Positions 10,731 to 22,855 are shown, counted from the first letter of the stretch. The stretch is DNA of 64,000 nucleotides from Phellopilus nigrolimitatus (GCA_021029095.1 JAJOHG010000002.1:992001-1056000), one strand, 5' to 3'. The notes: generated by a model from the letters alone, not told the origin. Program-made: numbers and translations.

Positions 10731-13700
10731 TCATTCATATTCATCCTCTTCTACATCACTTACTTCAGGAGACACGTCAATTAATTCTCCATCGTCAATT
10801 CCCTTCGATTTCTTTCCTTTGTTCTCCTGTTTCTCCCACATCATTGCGAGAAATTCGGGTGAGCTTGCATCCGTCAGCCCTTTGTCCTCCCTCAAGCGGA
10901 TGAATCGCGGAAAGCGCAGGCTGAGGCCTCTTTCTTTGGAAACAAGTCCTCGAGCAGCGACTGAGACTGGACTTAAGGTTATGCTGAGAAGATATTAGCA
11001 AACCTATGTTTCCATGTAAGAATAGACCTTACTCTGCTCCGCGAATTTCCCAGACTTCCTGGGGCTTGAAGTAGACTTCAGGCCCCAATCCTACATTCAT
11101 AGCAATCAGCATCATTTTACTAATCGCCTATGAGAACTCAAATTTTACCACCGGTATTAACGTCCCAAAGAGAAGTTCGCGAACAGGACTCGGTACCTTC
11201 TGGATAGCGCTCTCCCAGTGCCTGTTCTCAAGAATTGGTTTATATTCCTCGCCGTTTAATGTTACTAGCCTTGTAAAACTCATCTGTAAAACCTTCAAAA
11301 ACCATTGTTATTTGGATTCGGAGGTGGAAACAATCAGAATCCTTGCCTGACATGCATTTGCAAACAGCTACAAGCCGGCCTGCACTTTCGTCCCAGACCG
11401 CAAGAAGTATCGGACTCCACCATGCAGCCTTGCGTCCGTTTCCATGCCATGCACCTATTGGCACCAAATCGAGGCTATCACCTAGCCCGAGGACATAATC
11501 CTTTTTCAGCTTGAGCCAGGCAGATGTCCGCTTATCTACGACCATAACAAACAGCCTTAATATAACCCATAGTTTACGAGCCTCCATTCGCCGTCCTTAC
11601 CTGGCTCATAAGTGGCAGGAAGGGGTTTCTTCCGTTGGTTGCCATTCACGCTATCAGAGTCGTCTGCTATTTCACCGTTATCAAGCAACTGATAAAACTT
11701 CAGAACTAGAATTCTGTCCGCTCTAGATGGAAGTACCTTGATCATCAATCCTTCCGAACGACTATCGACAGCTCGCTGCCAAAACTCCTCCACGGTTTCT
11801 CTTCCATCCCCGCTTTCGCAGGATTCAACATGGGAAAATCTTGCAACAGTAGCTGCATTAGGGATAACGGGTGGAAAATGAGTTTTAAGTTTTTGTCGAC
11901 GAATGCGAAACGGCTGCTTCAGTAAGCTCTAAGAAGATGAATAGTTTCCTCTAGAGATCAACAAAGGCAGCTACAAAAGGCGAATAGGTTACTGAACATA
12001 CCGAATCATTGAGGAGCATCAGATCAAACGCAAAAACGCAGACATTGATTTTTATTTCTTCGAGTCGAACATCTTTCCGCGCGCGGTTAGAGAGTTCTTG
12101 AAAAGTCTTCAAGCTGCCATCCACAGGATCGATTGCAACTATTTCAGTGTCAATGATGAAAGACATCAGATCATTGCGTGACTTGAACATTTCTTCCACA
12201 AGTGAGCTAATATCTGGATACTGAAAACAGTTCTATGAGTCGGAATGTTGTAAACGCTTTAAGAGGGTCGAACTTTATCGGTCATGTCCTCGAGATGACG
12301 AGAAAACAATCGTATGAGAAGATCGCCATCTTCATTTTTCATAGCGTGAATCTGCGCCCGCTGACCATCGTACTTGAACTCTGCTGTGAAGGGCAGATTG
12401 CCGAGACGATCATAAACCTCATCCAGAGAGCGGGCCGGAGAGCCCAAGGTGGGATGTAAAGGTATTCCTGACACCGGCAGCGTATAAGAAGCATCTAAAA
12501 TTGACATTAAGGGGCTCACCGACAGATAACGAAACTTTCTCGGCAAGCCCTTCCGGACCCACTTCCAGAAGCGCTTGTACGAGATGGTCATAATTCGGGT
12601 GTTGAACATAGACCCTTTTCAATAATCCCTCGGCTTCAATGAACTTCGACAAGATACTCGACCTTATGGGATCCTCATCTTTTTTTTTCTTCCCTTTTCC
12701 AACGCCAAGTTTCTTGACGCGGGAAAGTGTTTCAGCAGACGAGAAGTACGGAGAGCTGTCTGATTGGCCGTTCTGAGATGATGGTCGAGTCAAAACCATA
12801 GCGCGAGCTAGAGCCGTCAAAATAGACGCTCTAACAGCACCAACTCTAATGTGTTGGGACATCGTGCGGACGAGGTATCGAGATTCCTCCCCTTTGGAAG
12901 CTACTAGAAGTTTCTCCACAACAGATTGCTTTTGCTTCATTGCACCCTCGCCCTTGGTGCGACAAATTTTGAGAAGGGAATTGTAAACACCAGTGACTGT
13001 AAGTGCAGGGTGTGGAACCAAGGTTTGCAGATTTGAGCGCGCCTCAAACGCTACATCCCCTGCATCACCTGTTGCGTTGTATAAGCGTTTCAGAGACGCT
13101 GGAGTAAGTCCAGAAACTTGTTGGATCGCTTTCGAGATAATCGATGGGCCAAGTCCGAGTTCGACGGGTATGTAAGGTGGAGCTAGAGAATTGGAAAGCA
13201 AATATAGAGCAGGAAGTAGCGAGGTAGGATCATGACGAATTATGAAACGCAGCGAATTTGTGAGTATATTCGAAATGGCAATACGGGATCGCGTGCCAGA
13301 TAAGGAAGATAGGGTGTGAGTTAGGAAAGAATAAGGTGTTGGGGATGACAGAAAACCTGTTTGCCAAGGGCAGTCTGAGACGGAAAAAATCAGAGAATCT
13401 ACAGCAAGATCTGGGTACGACGACACGTCAATAAAAGCATCTCGAGACGCGGACAAGAGTGCTCTTGGAGCTGTAAGCTTGGTCTCAGGAGTGTTTTCAC
13501 GAGACGAATTGCCGACTATGTTGGCTGTAACGAATGCATTTTCGATAGTAGTAGCTTTTCCAACTTCTACCGGGAATGCCCATCGTCCGAAACCGCATCA
13601 ACGTCGATTACTTCAAGAGCACGGTGTTTAGACGGTGGAGCAGCTGGCTTCCACTTCTCCTCTAGCATGCGTGCAGTTTCAACGTCGATGCCTTCTTCAA

Positions 13701-14031
13701 CAGCAAGTTTCAAGGCGAACTCCCTGTCATCCGCAAAGTCTTCGACCGTGAGTTTCGAAGTTGATGCACGTCCATTTTCTGGATTGTTTGTTTTAGCTTT
13801 CTGCGGGGAACGTTTGAAAAAAGAGTCGAGACTGCCACGGCTGCCCTGCAAATTCTCTGGTTTAGTGGCCTGGATGTTCCGCTTCTTTGCTGGTGAAGAA
13901 GTTGAACTCAGGGATCGTTTGGAAGACATAGTGCGACACTGGAGTAGCTTCGTTCCTAATAACAATGCGCCCTGCTTTGCGGGTTTCAAAGTTTTGTAGA
14001 AGCTCGACCGAGTGATGAGGTTTGAGGCCAA
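10731..14031 (-). CDS. cdc9: ATP-dependent DNA ligase I (Cdc9-type), about 933 aa
   Basis: This replicative ligase seals Okazaki fragments and completes excision repair. The catalytic lysine motif EFKYDGQRAQIH is intact. DTEIVAID, FAFDLMLLN, SEGLMIK and WLKLKKDY follow in the expected order, then the OB-fold segment ending LSLRFPRFIRLRED and an acidic tail. Near the N-terminus SLDSFFKR resembles a PCNA-interacting peptide. The first 34 residues (MASNLITRSSFYKTLK...) look like a mitochondrial presequence and are followed by a second ATG (MSSKRS). This matches the two-start strategy known for yeast Cdc9. Exons: 14031-12520, 12467-12274, 12220-12002, 11928-11737, 11688-11601, 11535-11347, 11292-11270, 11221-11149, 11090-11033, 10983-10731. 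The introns on both sides of the 23-nt exon begin with GC. One base appears missing near 13582, between GACGA and TGGGCA; otherwise the frame is continuous. Confidence 0.92.
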
Positions 14032-16527
14032 GCAAGAGCCACGAAATGCACGTGCAAGTCCGAGATAGTTAGCTTAGAGTTGCCGTGAGAAAGATTGAAG
14101 AAGGATGCCCCGCGCAAGCCCAAAAAGTAAACCTTTCATCCTTTCCGCCAGCTTTACCCTCGCAAAACTGTTCCTTGCGCGCAACGTTTGAAAGGAGTGC
14201 TAGAAAAAAGGACACAAACGCCATCAAACGTTTACCGCTATGCTGTTCCTGATGCGGAAGATTTTTTTCTCTTTTGTCCAACCTTCGAATGCGGAATAAC
14301 GATGTTGAGGCTTGAAGTTCATCTTCAAGGTCGCCTCAATTCTCCGCGTTTTTTCCCGAGGGCTTTTCCAAGTGACCCGACATGACTTCGATACGGGAGT
14401 CCTGTACTAACTGACTTTTTCAATATCCAGATTGAAACCTGGCTTTCGCGCTTTACAACTCTTTCACGCTTATCCAAAAGTAACCTTCAGTCTTTCATAC
14501 CTAGCTTTTACAGGTCTTCCGAAATATACCATAAGCGAGAAAAGTATGTGCCTGGGAGTACACAACATAACCCAAGATTGATCAGTGATCAAGCGCTAGA
14601 TGCCTCGGTACTAGGCTGAACGGAATAATTCGGCGTTAAAGCCATCTCGGAGGACCACTTAGTCAGAAAGGATCGTCTCACTAAGGTACCTTTTCAATGG
14701 TATGTCTTGACCGTGAACCCGCTCACGTGCTTGTATTACCAGCGACACACCCATATTCGTTTCGTTTTTCCCTAGAAGCTGAAGTCGAGATTCATCGGTG
14801 GATGTGTTGTCCAAACTGTGATGTCCGACGCCGGTATGTGTTACATAGTCTCATTTTCACTTCTTGATGACTCGGACCTGCATCCGACTGGTTCTTTTTG
14901 AGATCCACAGCAACAGAACGGATATACTACACAATTACACAACAAGTTGTGTAGGTATGAAGAATGATTTCTTTTATCTGATTCTGGGAGAAAACAGTAC
15001 TGAGTATGTTCCGGCATACTGCGCTCGAGTACACATGTGTGTGATGCTGCAGTATGATTAGGCTAAGGTCTTTTAAGTCGTCTCCAGTATCAGTCAAAAG
15101 TTGACGGGTGCTTCTGAAGTCCTTCTACGATTACCAAAAGTAAGAACATTTATCGGCTGATGATGATTCGTCAAACTCTCCCATACGACAAGTCTCACCC
15201 TGGCGAGCCCTGGCCTTATAGCACGACCAGTTTTCTCCAAATGGGAGAATTCAAAGGGCGAGACCGAAACATTAAGCAGTGAGCCCGCTCGTCGACGTCG
15301 GAATAGTTTGGTTCTAGTGAAGGAACAATGCGGGTATTCTTCCGAGTTTCAGAAAAGACGACCGGGCAAGTCGTGTTTAGTGATTGTACGTGCAAATTTA
15401 TGACCATCGGACATAAGGACGCCTTATCGGAAACTAGCCCTTTGATTCGGGCACTCCGAATGGGTACTTTCCGTGAAGTCGGGGATGAAAAGAATTCGTG
15501 TTACCAATTACTTCGAGGCGGTAACTCTACTATACAGCGGCGTCAGAAAAATACACCTCAGCTGGTGAACATTAGCCAAGTGAAATGCCGCTTAACCGAA
15601 GAGTTCTTGCCTTTGCCTTTTCAGAAGATCAGAGAGCGAATGGGCATTAACTTTGCGCATTTATGAACTTTTCCTACTGCTTTTAGGGTTATGCTCAAAG
15701 CCGACTACGATTGAAGCTTGAACAACTACTTAGTTTATGTGCGCTGGATCCGGATGATGTTGAAACTCTACCCCTCAAAGGTCACATCAGCAGGCGGTCG
15801 TGTCGAAAATAAGCGTGCGCGTGCGCAACCGTTTTGCGCTAATCTGATCTTGAGTTTCACCAAGCCTCATCTTCCCTTCGTCATCTCATCATCGTGCTTT
15901 GAGGAATTTCAGTTTTCGTCATTACCGTTACTGTCTCTCAGAGCTATCGGCATGTTGGGCGTCTGTCGAGTCAGATATCCCAATGTATGGCCCCTCAGAC
16001 CCCATGATGCGTACAATCAAGCCAGATTGCAACCCTGCGAAAACACTGGGCTTAACATTAATTTTATTGCAAGCTCAAGCTAAACTTCGTTCCGCTGCAA
16101 CTGTCATGATCCCGGTACCTTGACTACCCCACGAAAGGCGCCACAAGCCTTGCCTGTCGCTCCTTGGAACTTAATACAATCCTTTCATACCGGCGCTTTC
16201 GCTTTTTTATTGCCAGAAAAAATCAATCTACGGTGAGTTTTTACAGGCACCCTTACCCTTTTATGATGCGCGAAACCCGATGTGCGATTTACTGCATCCC
16301 TGGGTCGAACTCTCTTCAGGTTTGATTTATCGTCACAGGAATGCGGAGATCTGCGGCCAGGTGCCGAGTGTCAGAGCCCTAAGCTATCAAGGCGCTATCC
16401 CTTGTAAAGTACTGACCTTAATTTTGCACTGCTTGAATGTATCAACTCTCGATGACCGACCCAGATGCTTTAAAGACCATGTCTCGGTCTCGAGTCAGCA
16501 AGTCGTATCCACTCGCCCTCGCTCAGC
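14032..16527. other. Intergenic 2.5 kb, long upstream region of a C2H2 regulator
   Basis: No gene could be supported here on either strand. ORFs of 60-120 codons occur but show no domain, splice logic or signal peptide. The region lies between the divergent starts of DNA ligase and the second C2H2 gene, so it probably holds the regulator's long promoter and 5' UTR. Confidence 0.5.
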
Positions 16528-17334
16528 ATGTCGGACGCTCGCTATCCTCCTCACGCTCACGCTCCTCGTGCACACTACGGAGAGAACATCCACAACCAGG
16601 TTTATGCCGTATCGGGTCTCGTGAGTGGGCAGTCCCAACGCCCGCCTCCGCCCACGCCGTATGGCCACTTGCACGTTGCTCATGAAGGGCAAGGACAACC
16701 CAGCCATCCCTTATCGTATCCGGGAGGCGCATTTCCTGTTCCCCAACGATCCATGACTCCGTCTCTGGCCAATCATCCGCAGCTGGGATATTCTCAGAAT
16801 GCATCTCGTCACCGTACTTCATCTATTGGTGCAATGCAGGCACCTTCACCAGGTCACTATGCACACATGCAGCATCCTTCCCTACCTCCGAGCAACGGAC
16901 ATCATCGTTCACAGTCGCAATTTCACGCACCTGACGCGTCCGCCGCGGCGCACGAACGTTACGCGACTTCCCAGCCTTACCTGCAATCGCCAGACTATCT
17001 TCATCGCTCTATAACGCCCGCTCCGTCTAGCTCGGAAGATTACTACTATGGTCATCCCCCGGGTGCGCAGGATAGTCCAAGGGTCTGCCTCGCCTCAACG
17101 GCCATTTCCTTGCGACTTGTGTGCGCTGTCCTTCAATCGACAGCACGATCTAAAGCGCCATAGGGATACACACTCTGGAGAGAGGCCTTTCTTGTGCAAC
17201 GGAGGTTGTGGCAAAACTTTCACGCGCAAAGATGCATTGAAAAGGCACCAGGTATGTCATACTTAGGTTTCAGCATTGTTAATTTCTGACATGTCCTTCA
17301 GCTAGTCAAAGGATGCGGACGTGCGGAGGATTGA
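16528..17334 (+). CDS. C2H2 zinc-finger transcription factor, about 252 aa
   Basis: This is a predicted nuclear regulator. The first 180 residues are Pro/Ser/His-rich (HAPRAHYGEN, QRPPPPTPYG), typical of a disordered activation region. Two fingers follow: PFPCDLCALSFNRQHDLKRH, then the linker THSGERP and CNGGCGKTFTRKDALKRH. The protein ends LVKGCGRAED. Exons: 16528-17251 and 17302-17334. The coding frame changes at the GGG run at 17081-17083. One extra G would join DSPRG to SASPQRPFPC, so a one-base deletion or consensus error is likely. The finger block is highly typical of basidiomycete regulators, and mushroom-development C2H2 factors are among the candidates. Which one cannot be decided here. 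Confidence 0.78.
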
Positions 17335-18101
17335 CTTCGGACATTTCGAAGACCGCCAATGCACATGGTGCTATTTACAACGATATCTTCATCTTTCTCC
17401 GTCTCATCCCCTCCGATCTTCAATTTCTGACCATAATCTTCTGTATTACGGCTTTATTACTCACATGAATCATTTTTATTTTCTGCAACATGTCAGGATG
17501 ATTTGGAGGACGTTTATTGGTTTCGGCTCAAATGGAACGAAATTACAGTATCGCATAATTTTTATATCTCTCCACATGTTATCACCACTGTAGCAGACAG
17601 CCACGTCATTTTGCACCCGGTAATCTACAAAGAATAATTGCTAATTTTTCATTGACGGGACTGCATCATGCCTTGACATTAGTATCGGTGACTCCGGCGA
17701 CTTCTTGCGATTCCTGAATAGACTCACGCTGGCGTTGTCCTGCACGCCACATGTTCGAAGGCACTATCGCATGCAAACACGATACCGGCAGGCTTCTCAT
17801 CTTGAGCTGTCCGGACTTGGTCCATTGATCGGGAGGGTGGCGGTCGAAGATCCCTCGAGTTTAGAAAGCCGGCACGACCCGCAGTCGTCATCTTCTAGAT
17901 CTTCGGCGTTCGCTACAGCATGCCGCGAAGTATAAGCATCGCACATCCGTGTCCGAAGGGCTCGCGCAGTGCAAAAAGGCTGTCTTTTAGTCACTGATTG
18001 ATGATAGCACAAGATTTCTACTCGCCGCGCGCGAGCGTAAGTTACGAGAACCGATCTCCCTGAAGAGCCCAATCTGCGGGCTACGCTGCCGCAGCCATGT
18101 C
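17335..18101. other. Intergenic, convergent 3' ends
   Basis: About 770 bp between the C2H2 gene and Naa50, which converge. No supported ORF or RNA gene was seen. The left half is AT-rich and the right half GC-rich. Confidence 0.5.
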
Positions 18102-18771
18102 CTACAACACCACGGGGTCGCCTTCGGCGTTCGGCGAATGAAGCTTATGCTCTAATATCCACGCATCACGGGGCTCGATCTTTTTGTAATACTCCTTCGC
18201 GACGCCGGTCACAGCGAAGCCGTGGCGCTCGTAGAACCGTCTGGCGTCCTCATTTGAAAGCTGGACGTGTAGATAGATGCTGGAGATCTTCGGCTTTTCG
18301 TGGACTCGTGCCGCGTCAAGAACGTGCTTTAGGCTCTGCGACCCAATGTTACGAGACCGGTAAGGCTATGTAAGCACATGGTCAACTCAACATCGATATA
18401 ACTCGTCGAGAGATAACTATTAATGAATCTTACAGCCAATACGCCCATAGTCATAAGGTAGAGCTTGGACTCGTCGTCTTGCTTCTCTATACGACAGCAG
18501 AATGTGCCCACGGGGACGTCATTCATGTATACTGATACATTCTCAGTTTGTGAAGAAGAAACGCGACATATGAAATGAACGAACTCAGCTTGCAGAAGTC
18601 TTCGACATCAGGAGAAAGTACGTCTTTGTAGAATTTCTCGCTGTATTTGACGGGAAACAGTGTTGAATTGAGTACTCTGACTGTCCCTAAGTTGTTATTG
18701 GTGAGAGACGAGAAGGAGACGCGTTCATTTGGGCGATTTCGCGATCGGCTTGCAGACGTTATGGAGGTCAT
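18102..18771 (-). CDS. naa50: N-alpha-acetyltransferase Naa50 (San), 182 aa
   Basis: Naa50 is a GNAT enzyme that acetylates N-terminal methionines and associates with the NatA complex. The N-terminal block LNSTLFPVKYSEKFYKDVL is the family's peptide-binding segment. The GNAT core follows: VPVGTFCCRIE, LYLMTMGVLAPYRSRNIGSQ (acetyl-CoA loop, R-x-x-G-x type), IYLHVQLSNEDARRFYERHG and EYYKKIEPRDAWILE. Exons 18771-18585, 18531-18434 and 18365-18102 join in phase. The second intron is bordered by a TAG acceptor. The length is near that of human NAA50. The start ATG is the first in frame and leads into a short Ser/Arg-rich extension. Confidence 0.92.
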
Positions 18772-19841
18772 GGTTCAGTAGATGATGACTCATGCGTGGG
18801 ATTGTTATATCCTTCTTTGAACATAAAAGTGGCTTCTGTTCTTCACCCGCACAGTTCGCATTAAATTCTCAAACGCATTCTCCGGCTTCCTGTGTAAACA
18901 ATCGGTAACATGGCATGATTGCTACTCGTCGTTCGACCTTTGTCAAATCATTACCAGAGTAATAGGATCCAATCTAACGAGTATTACGGAAAAGGACGCG
19001 TCTGGAGATCGTGCCTGCAATAAAATACATAATCTGGACGCCCAGTTCGAATTTGGCCTGCTCTAAGCGCACGCAACGCGATCGATATGGCGCATCGCGT
19101 AAGATAGGGACTTCTTTCACTCGCCGGCCGCAACGGTCGTAAATTTCAAGTTGATAGAAGACAGGTCAGTCGGCCATTGGGCGTCACTGGCCGTCGTCAA
19201 GAGGCGACGCAGGAAGGCCGATTGTAGATGCCCCGGTCCCGTCCTCCATTGCTCATTGCTAAATCCCTAGTTTTATGTTTGATTGCGTGCTCCACAATTT
19301 CCTCTTCTTGCCTTGCAATCGAGATTATCGGCGTTCATTTCGCATCCGGAGATCCATGGTGCCCGGAGGCCACTTCAATCTTCGTAATGCTTTCAGGATG
19401 TCCGAGTCCGCCAGAAATAAATAGCTGATGGCTTGTGGTTTTGAAGGAAATACGTAGCTCAACTGAGCTAAGAACTAGGTCAAAGAAAACATTGGTAGAA
19501 CCAAATAGAACACACAATACATACCTGACACGAGGTCAGGGCAATCGTTTGCCAGCTTGCAGTGAGTTCCCAAAGGGTTGCGTTGAAAAGCTCATCAAGG
19601 TCAGGTATCGCGTATAATTTACATAGGATAGCAAGTGAACAACAGAAGAAAAACATGAGATACAGATACAGTAGATGATACAACACACGATCAAGTCCAT
19701 GGAGAATATAGCTTTTTGATCTGACGTTGTGGGGTAGATGGTGGTGTTACACTTTAAAAATGATCAGCCATGGGCGGGGGAATATGAAAAAGAGCGCCGT
19801 ACCTTCCAAAGATAAAATCCAATCAACTCAAAGAGTTCCCA
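18772..19841. other. Intergenic 1.1 kb with an unresolved minus-strand ORF
   Basis: No gene is called. On the minus strand between about 19650 and 19336 there is an ATG followed by a hydrophobic stretch and a possible intron. A choice of acceptors leaves two different readings, and neither shows a known domain. It might be a small secreted-protein gene or chance. Confidence 0.35.
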
Positions 19842-20690
19842 TCAGGTCTCCTTCCTCCAACTGTCCTGCTTCCTGCTTTTGTTCTTCTGGGGCATGTGCG
19901 GCATCTTGGCCTTTTTAGGGGAGAGCGGAGTCTGGCGCACGAGCGGCTGCAGATAAATGTCGTCGAATGTCCGGAACGTGCAGGAGCCCAGTTTATCATG
20001 TTCTGCGAGCATCGCCCAAACGCAGTGCCAGCGCTTCTCGTCGTCGAACTTAAACGCAATAGCGTTATGCTTCTGGTCCCAGCGCTGCTCCCACTCACGT
20101 CGCTCGTACGCCTTGTCCGAGAGCTGGATGAACGCACAGTCCTTAATGACGAGGTCGACGTCGATGTGACCGCCAGGGGGATCGAACAGCTGCTGAAGCA
20201 AATCGTCCATCTCGAGGATCCGTGGCACGGACTCGCTCTTGTGCCGTGGAGCATACCCGTCAACAAGAATCTGGTACATGGTGTCGTCCGCGAAGCTCAG
20301 GGTGATGACGGGGTGGGTCGGGGAACGGCGGATATGTTTGAGTTTCTTCCCGATGAGAAGCGAGGGGTCTACGCCGATGGAGTTGAGGCGCAGCGCCGCA
20401 GGCCGCACCCGGGACCGCATTCTGTGGGAGGTGTCGGTAGCGGAAGAGTCGGTGGTTGAAGAGCCTGTGGCTGAGGAACTAGAGGAACTTGCACTAGTCG
20501 ACGCATCGCCTTTAGGACGGTCGACGACGGAAGGCACGGAAACGGGTTCAATGTTGTTCACGGTTGTAATCCAACCATCAGCATCAATTAACGGCGCCAT
20601 CATCGGCGATGACGAGCAGTGCTCGTATGTGAGCGGAGGACGTCGTGAGGGTTGAAAGTGCGAAAATTCAGCCACATCGGCACCCGGCAT
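19842..20690 (-). CDS. Uncharacterised protein, 282 aa, intronless
   Basis: I do not recognise this protein, but it looks coding: a single 282-codon frame with no intron, unlike its neighbours. The N-terminal third is Pro- and Ser-rich with a run of serines and threonines (STSASSSSSS). From about residue 110 the composition becomes that of a folded beta-rich domain, with LLIGKKLKHI, HPVITLSFADDT, DVDLVIKDCAFIQL, HNAIAFKFDDEKRWHCVWAM and FRTFDDIYLQPL. The C-terminus is basic and Lys-rich. The start MPGADVAEF is preferred. The frame is open for 18 more codons upstream to another ATG whose leader is hydrophobic; that start cannot be excluded. There is no catalytic motif, signal peptide or zinc ligand set. 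Confidence 0.62.
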   Translation of the reverse strand: MPGADVAEFSHFQPSRRPPLTYEHCSSSPMMAPLIDADGWITTVNNIEPVSVPSVVDRPKGDASTSASSSSSSATGSSTTDSSATDTSHRMRSRVRPAALRLNSIGVDPSLLIGKKLKHIRRSPTHPVITLSFADDTMYQILVDGYAPRHKSESVPRILEMDDLLQQLFDPPGGHIDVDLVIKDCAFIQLSDKAYERREWEQRWDQKHNAIAFKFDDEKRWHCVWAMLAEHDKLGSCTFRTFDDIYLQPLVRQTPLSPKKAKMPHMPQKNKSRKQDSWRKET

Positions 20691-21097
20691 CCGGTACGTA
20701 CATGGACACGCCCACACGTACAAATAAAATACAAACAAGTGCATTATTTAACCGTAAAAAATTTGAAGTACAAAGATTGCAACATAAGTAGAACGACAAA
20801 AATGCAACGATTGAGCAAGATACATTACACGCACGTAGACCAACAAGACAGGCAGCACGCAAAATTACTAGATTCCAGTACGATATACAATTTCTCTTTT
20901 TACGTTCAATCCAATCGGTGTCCGTTGAAGTAATCGTGAACGTGCTTTTGGAGACTATCAATTCCCTCAACTCGTGGCTGGCAGTTCAAGGCGTCGAAGA
21001 GCGCCCTTATGTCGTGCGCTGTATCCTGCAGAAGAGGATGACGCCGGGCGTGCCGCATAGGCATCAATACCAGTCGAGGGGTGAGTCGACCGCGTCT
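20691..21097. other. Intergenic, AT-rich
   Basis: About 400 bp between two co-oriented genes. The part at 20720-20930 is very AT-rich with no ORF of note. It holds the promoter of the 282-aa gene and the 3' UTR of the kinase. Confidence 0.5.
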
Positions 21098-22855
21098 TCA
21101 ACTGTCCGTTCGTGGGGGCGAGTCGGTCGCCGGAGACCCATCCTCTGCGGGATCGTGTCGACTCGAGCTCGGCCGGGATGTCCTATGAGATTCGGCAAGT
21201 TACTACGGTAAGCGAAATTTTATAAAGGCGCAGGCGAACATGACTGTACCCATCCCTTTTCCGCGATGGCCTTGGCCAGCCCCAGACTTGCCGAATCCAC
21301 TGTGCCATCTTCACTTCTTTTTTCATGTTCTCGACAAGCCAGGGATGTAACAGCATTTCCTTTGGAGTCGGTCGGTCGGCGGCAGCGACAGTAAGTCTGG
21401 AGTAACATGAGCATGTACATTTGTATAGAGGTAGCAAATGGGACATACGTTAATTTAATGAAATGTTTCATGTTATCGGTCCACTGTACATCTTCTTCGT
21501 CCTCTAGGCTTGGTGGCTACCCGGTGATTAATGTAATCAGTGAAAGGGGGGAGTGAAAATTTATTATTAGACCTCACATCGCCTTGAGTGATATAGAATA
21601 TTAAATCGATGGGCCCGATTTCATGAGGGAAAGGGAATTTGTTTGTCACGAGCTCTAATAACGACAAGCCAGCAGACCAAACATCGGCTCGAATCGAATA
21701 GCTCTGTCCGCTTATTCGCTCAGGCTACAATTGCGAAAAAGTGAGACGGTTTAATTTATCAGTGACCTGCCAGAGCTGTATACGTACTGCCATATAGAAG
21801 CTTGTCCCGGTAAACGTCCCCGCCATAGAATCAATCAACTCGCCAGATACGCCGAAATCACAAAGTTTGACGACGCCCTCACGAGTAAGTAGGACATTCG
21901 ACGGTTTGATGTCGCGATGAATGATTTTCTTGGTGTGCAAATAGGCAAGGCCCTCGAATATCTGGACGAAGGAGCGACTGAATGAAATCAAAAGTAGGGA
22001 TATGAAAGGACAGCGACTCACCCCTTCAGCTATTCGCCCAGCAACCTTCTCACCAACTCTACCACCAAACTCCTTGATTCGTTTCCCGACAGCCTCCAAG
22101 CTCCCACCGTCGCAAACTTCCATCAGCACCTTTACTTCACTCGACGACGGAGATATGTATGCCCCGTAGAAGCGGCAGATATTCCGATGCACCGTGTTCT
22201 TCATAAACGACAGTTCCCGGACAAGTTGCTTAGGCGGTGTCTCGCGCGTCGTGATTGTCTTGCGTGCCATGACCACGTCGTTCCGCTTATCCTTGACCTT
22301 GTGGACCGCGCCACCCGCCCCTTCGCCCAAGCGTACGATGTCCACAAACATATCATCTGACCATTCTTCCTGACCATACACCGGAGCGCGCACCTCCTCC
22401 GACGAGATCTCGTTGATGGTCTTACGAAGCGAATACATTTCGTCCAAGGGCTCTGAACGTGCGATATTTGTGTTGACAGTCACGGGGGGCCTGATCGTCG
22501 GTTGATCACCGCTATCGAAACCACTGGGGAGTGGCAATGGCGGAGGCCCGCCGTAGTAATTGTATGTGGGCGAATCGCTGTCGTTGCTCCGGTTGCTGCC
22601 CTGGCCGTTGCTCGCAACGGCGGCATTTATGTTGAGCTTGGGCGTGACGGGGCGGAGGCGCTGCCTCGAAGCTGGGACGGGGTATAGGCCGGAAGAGGGA
22701 GAGGGTGCGGGGGACGCGTCCGGCACGACAAGAGACAAGGAGGGCGTGGATCTACGCTGAATATTGAGAGGAGCGGTCTCCGGAAGGGCGAAGGGTGCGG
22801 GAGACGGGGAGCGCTGGAGGATCCGTGGTCCGCTCGGACGCGGCGGAGCATTCAT
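21098..22855 (-). CDS. MAP kinase kinase, Mkk1/2 type (cell-wall integrity pathway), 484 aa
   Basis: This dual-specificity kinase would phosphorylate the Slt2/Mpk1-type MAP kinase. The N-terminal 160 residues are Pro/Ser-rich. The kinase domain shows [51 protein letters not shown] with phospho-acceptor sites, FYMAPERI and [13 protein letters not shown]. It ends with [19 protein letters not shown], characteristic of Mkk1/2 rather than Pbs2 or Ste7. Exons: 22855-22022, 21961-21788, 21724-21578, 21516-21449, 21396-21250, 21182-21098, all in phase. The last exon gives a Ser/Pro-rich tail; reading through its donor gives an alternative tail with a stop near 21183. The start MNAPPRPSG is the first ATG. 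The open frame further upstream begins only with TTG. Confidence 0.92.

Noticed and set aside
11230..11275. Frameshift in DNA ligase after FYK
   Set aside because: A GC-AG intron joins FYK to ALGERYPEG in phase, so no frameshift is needed.
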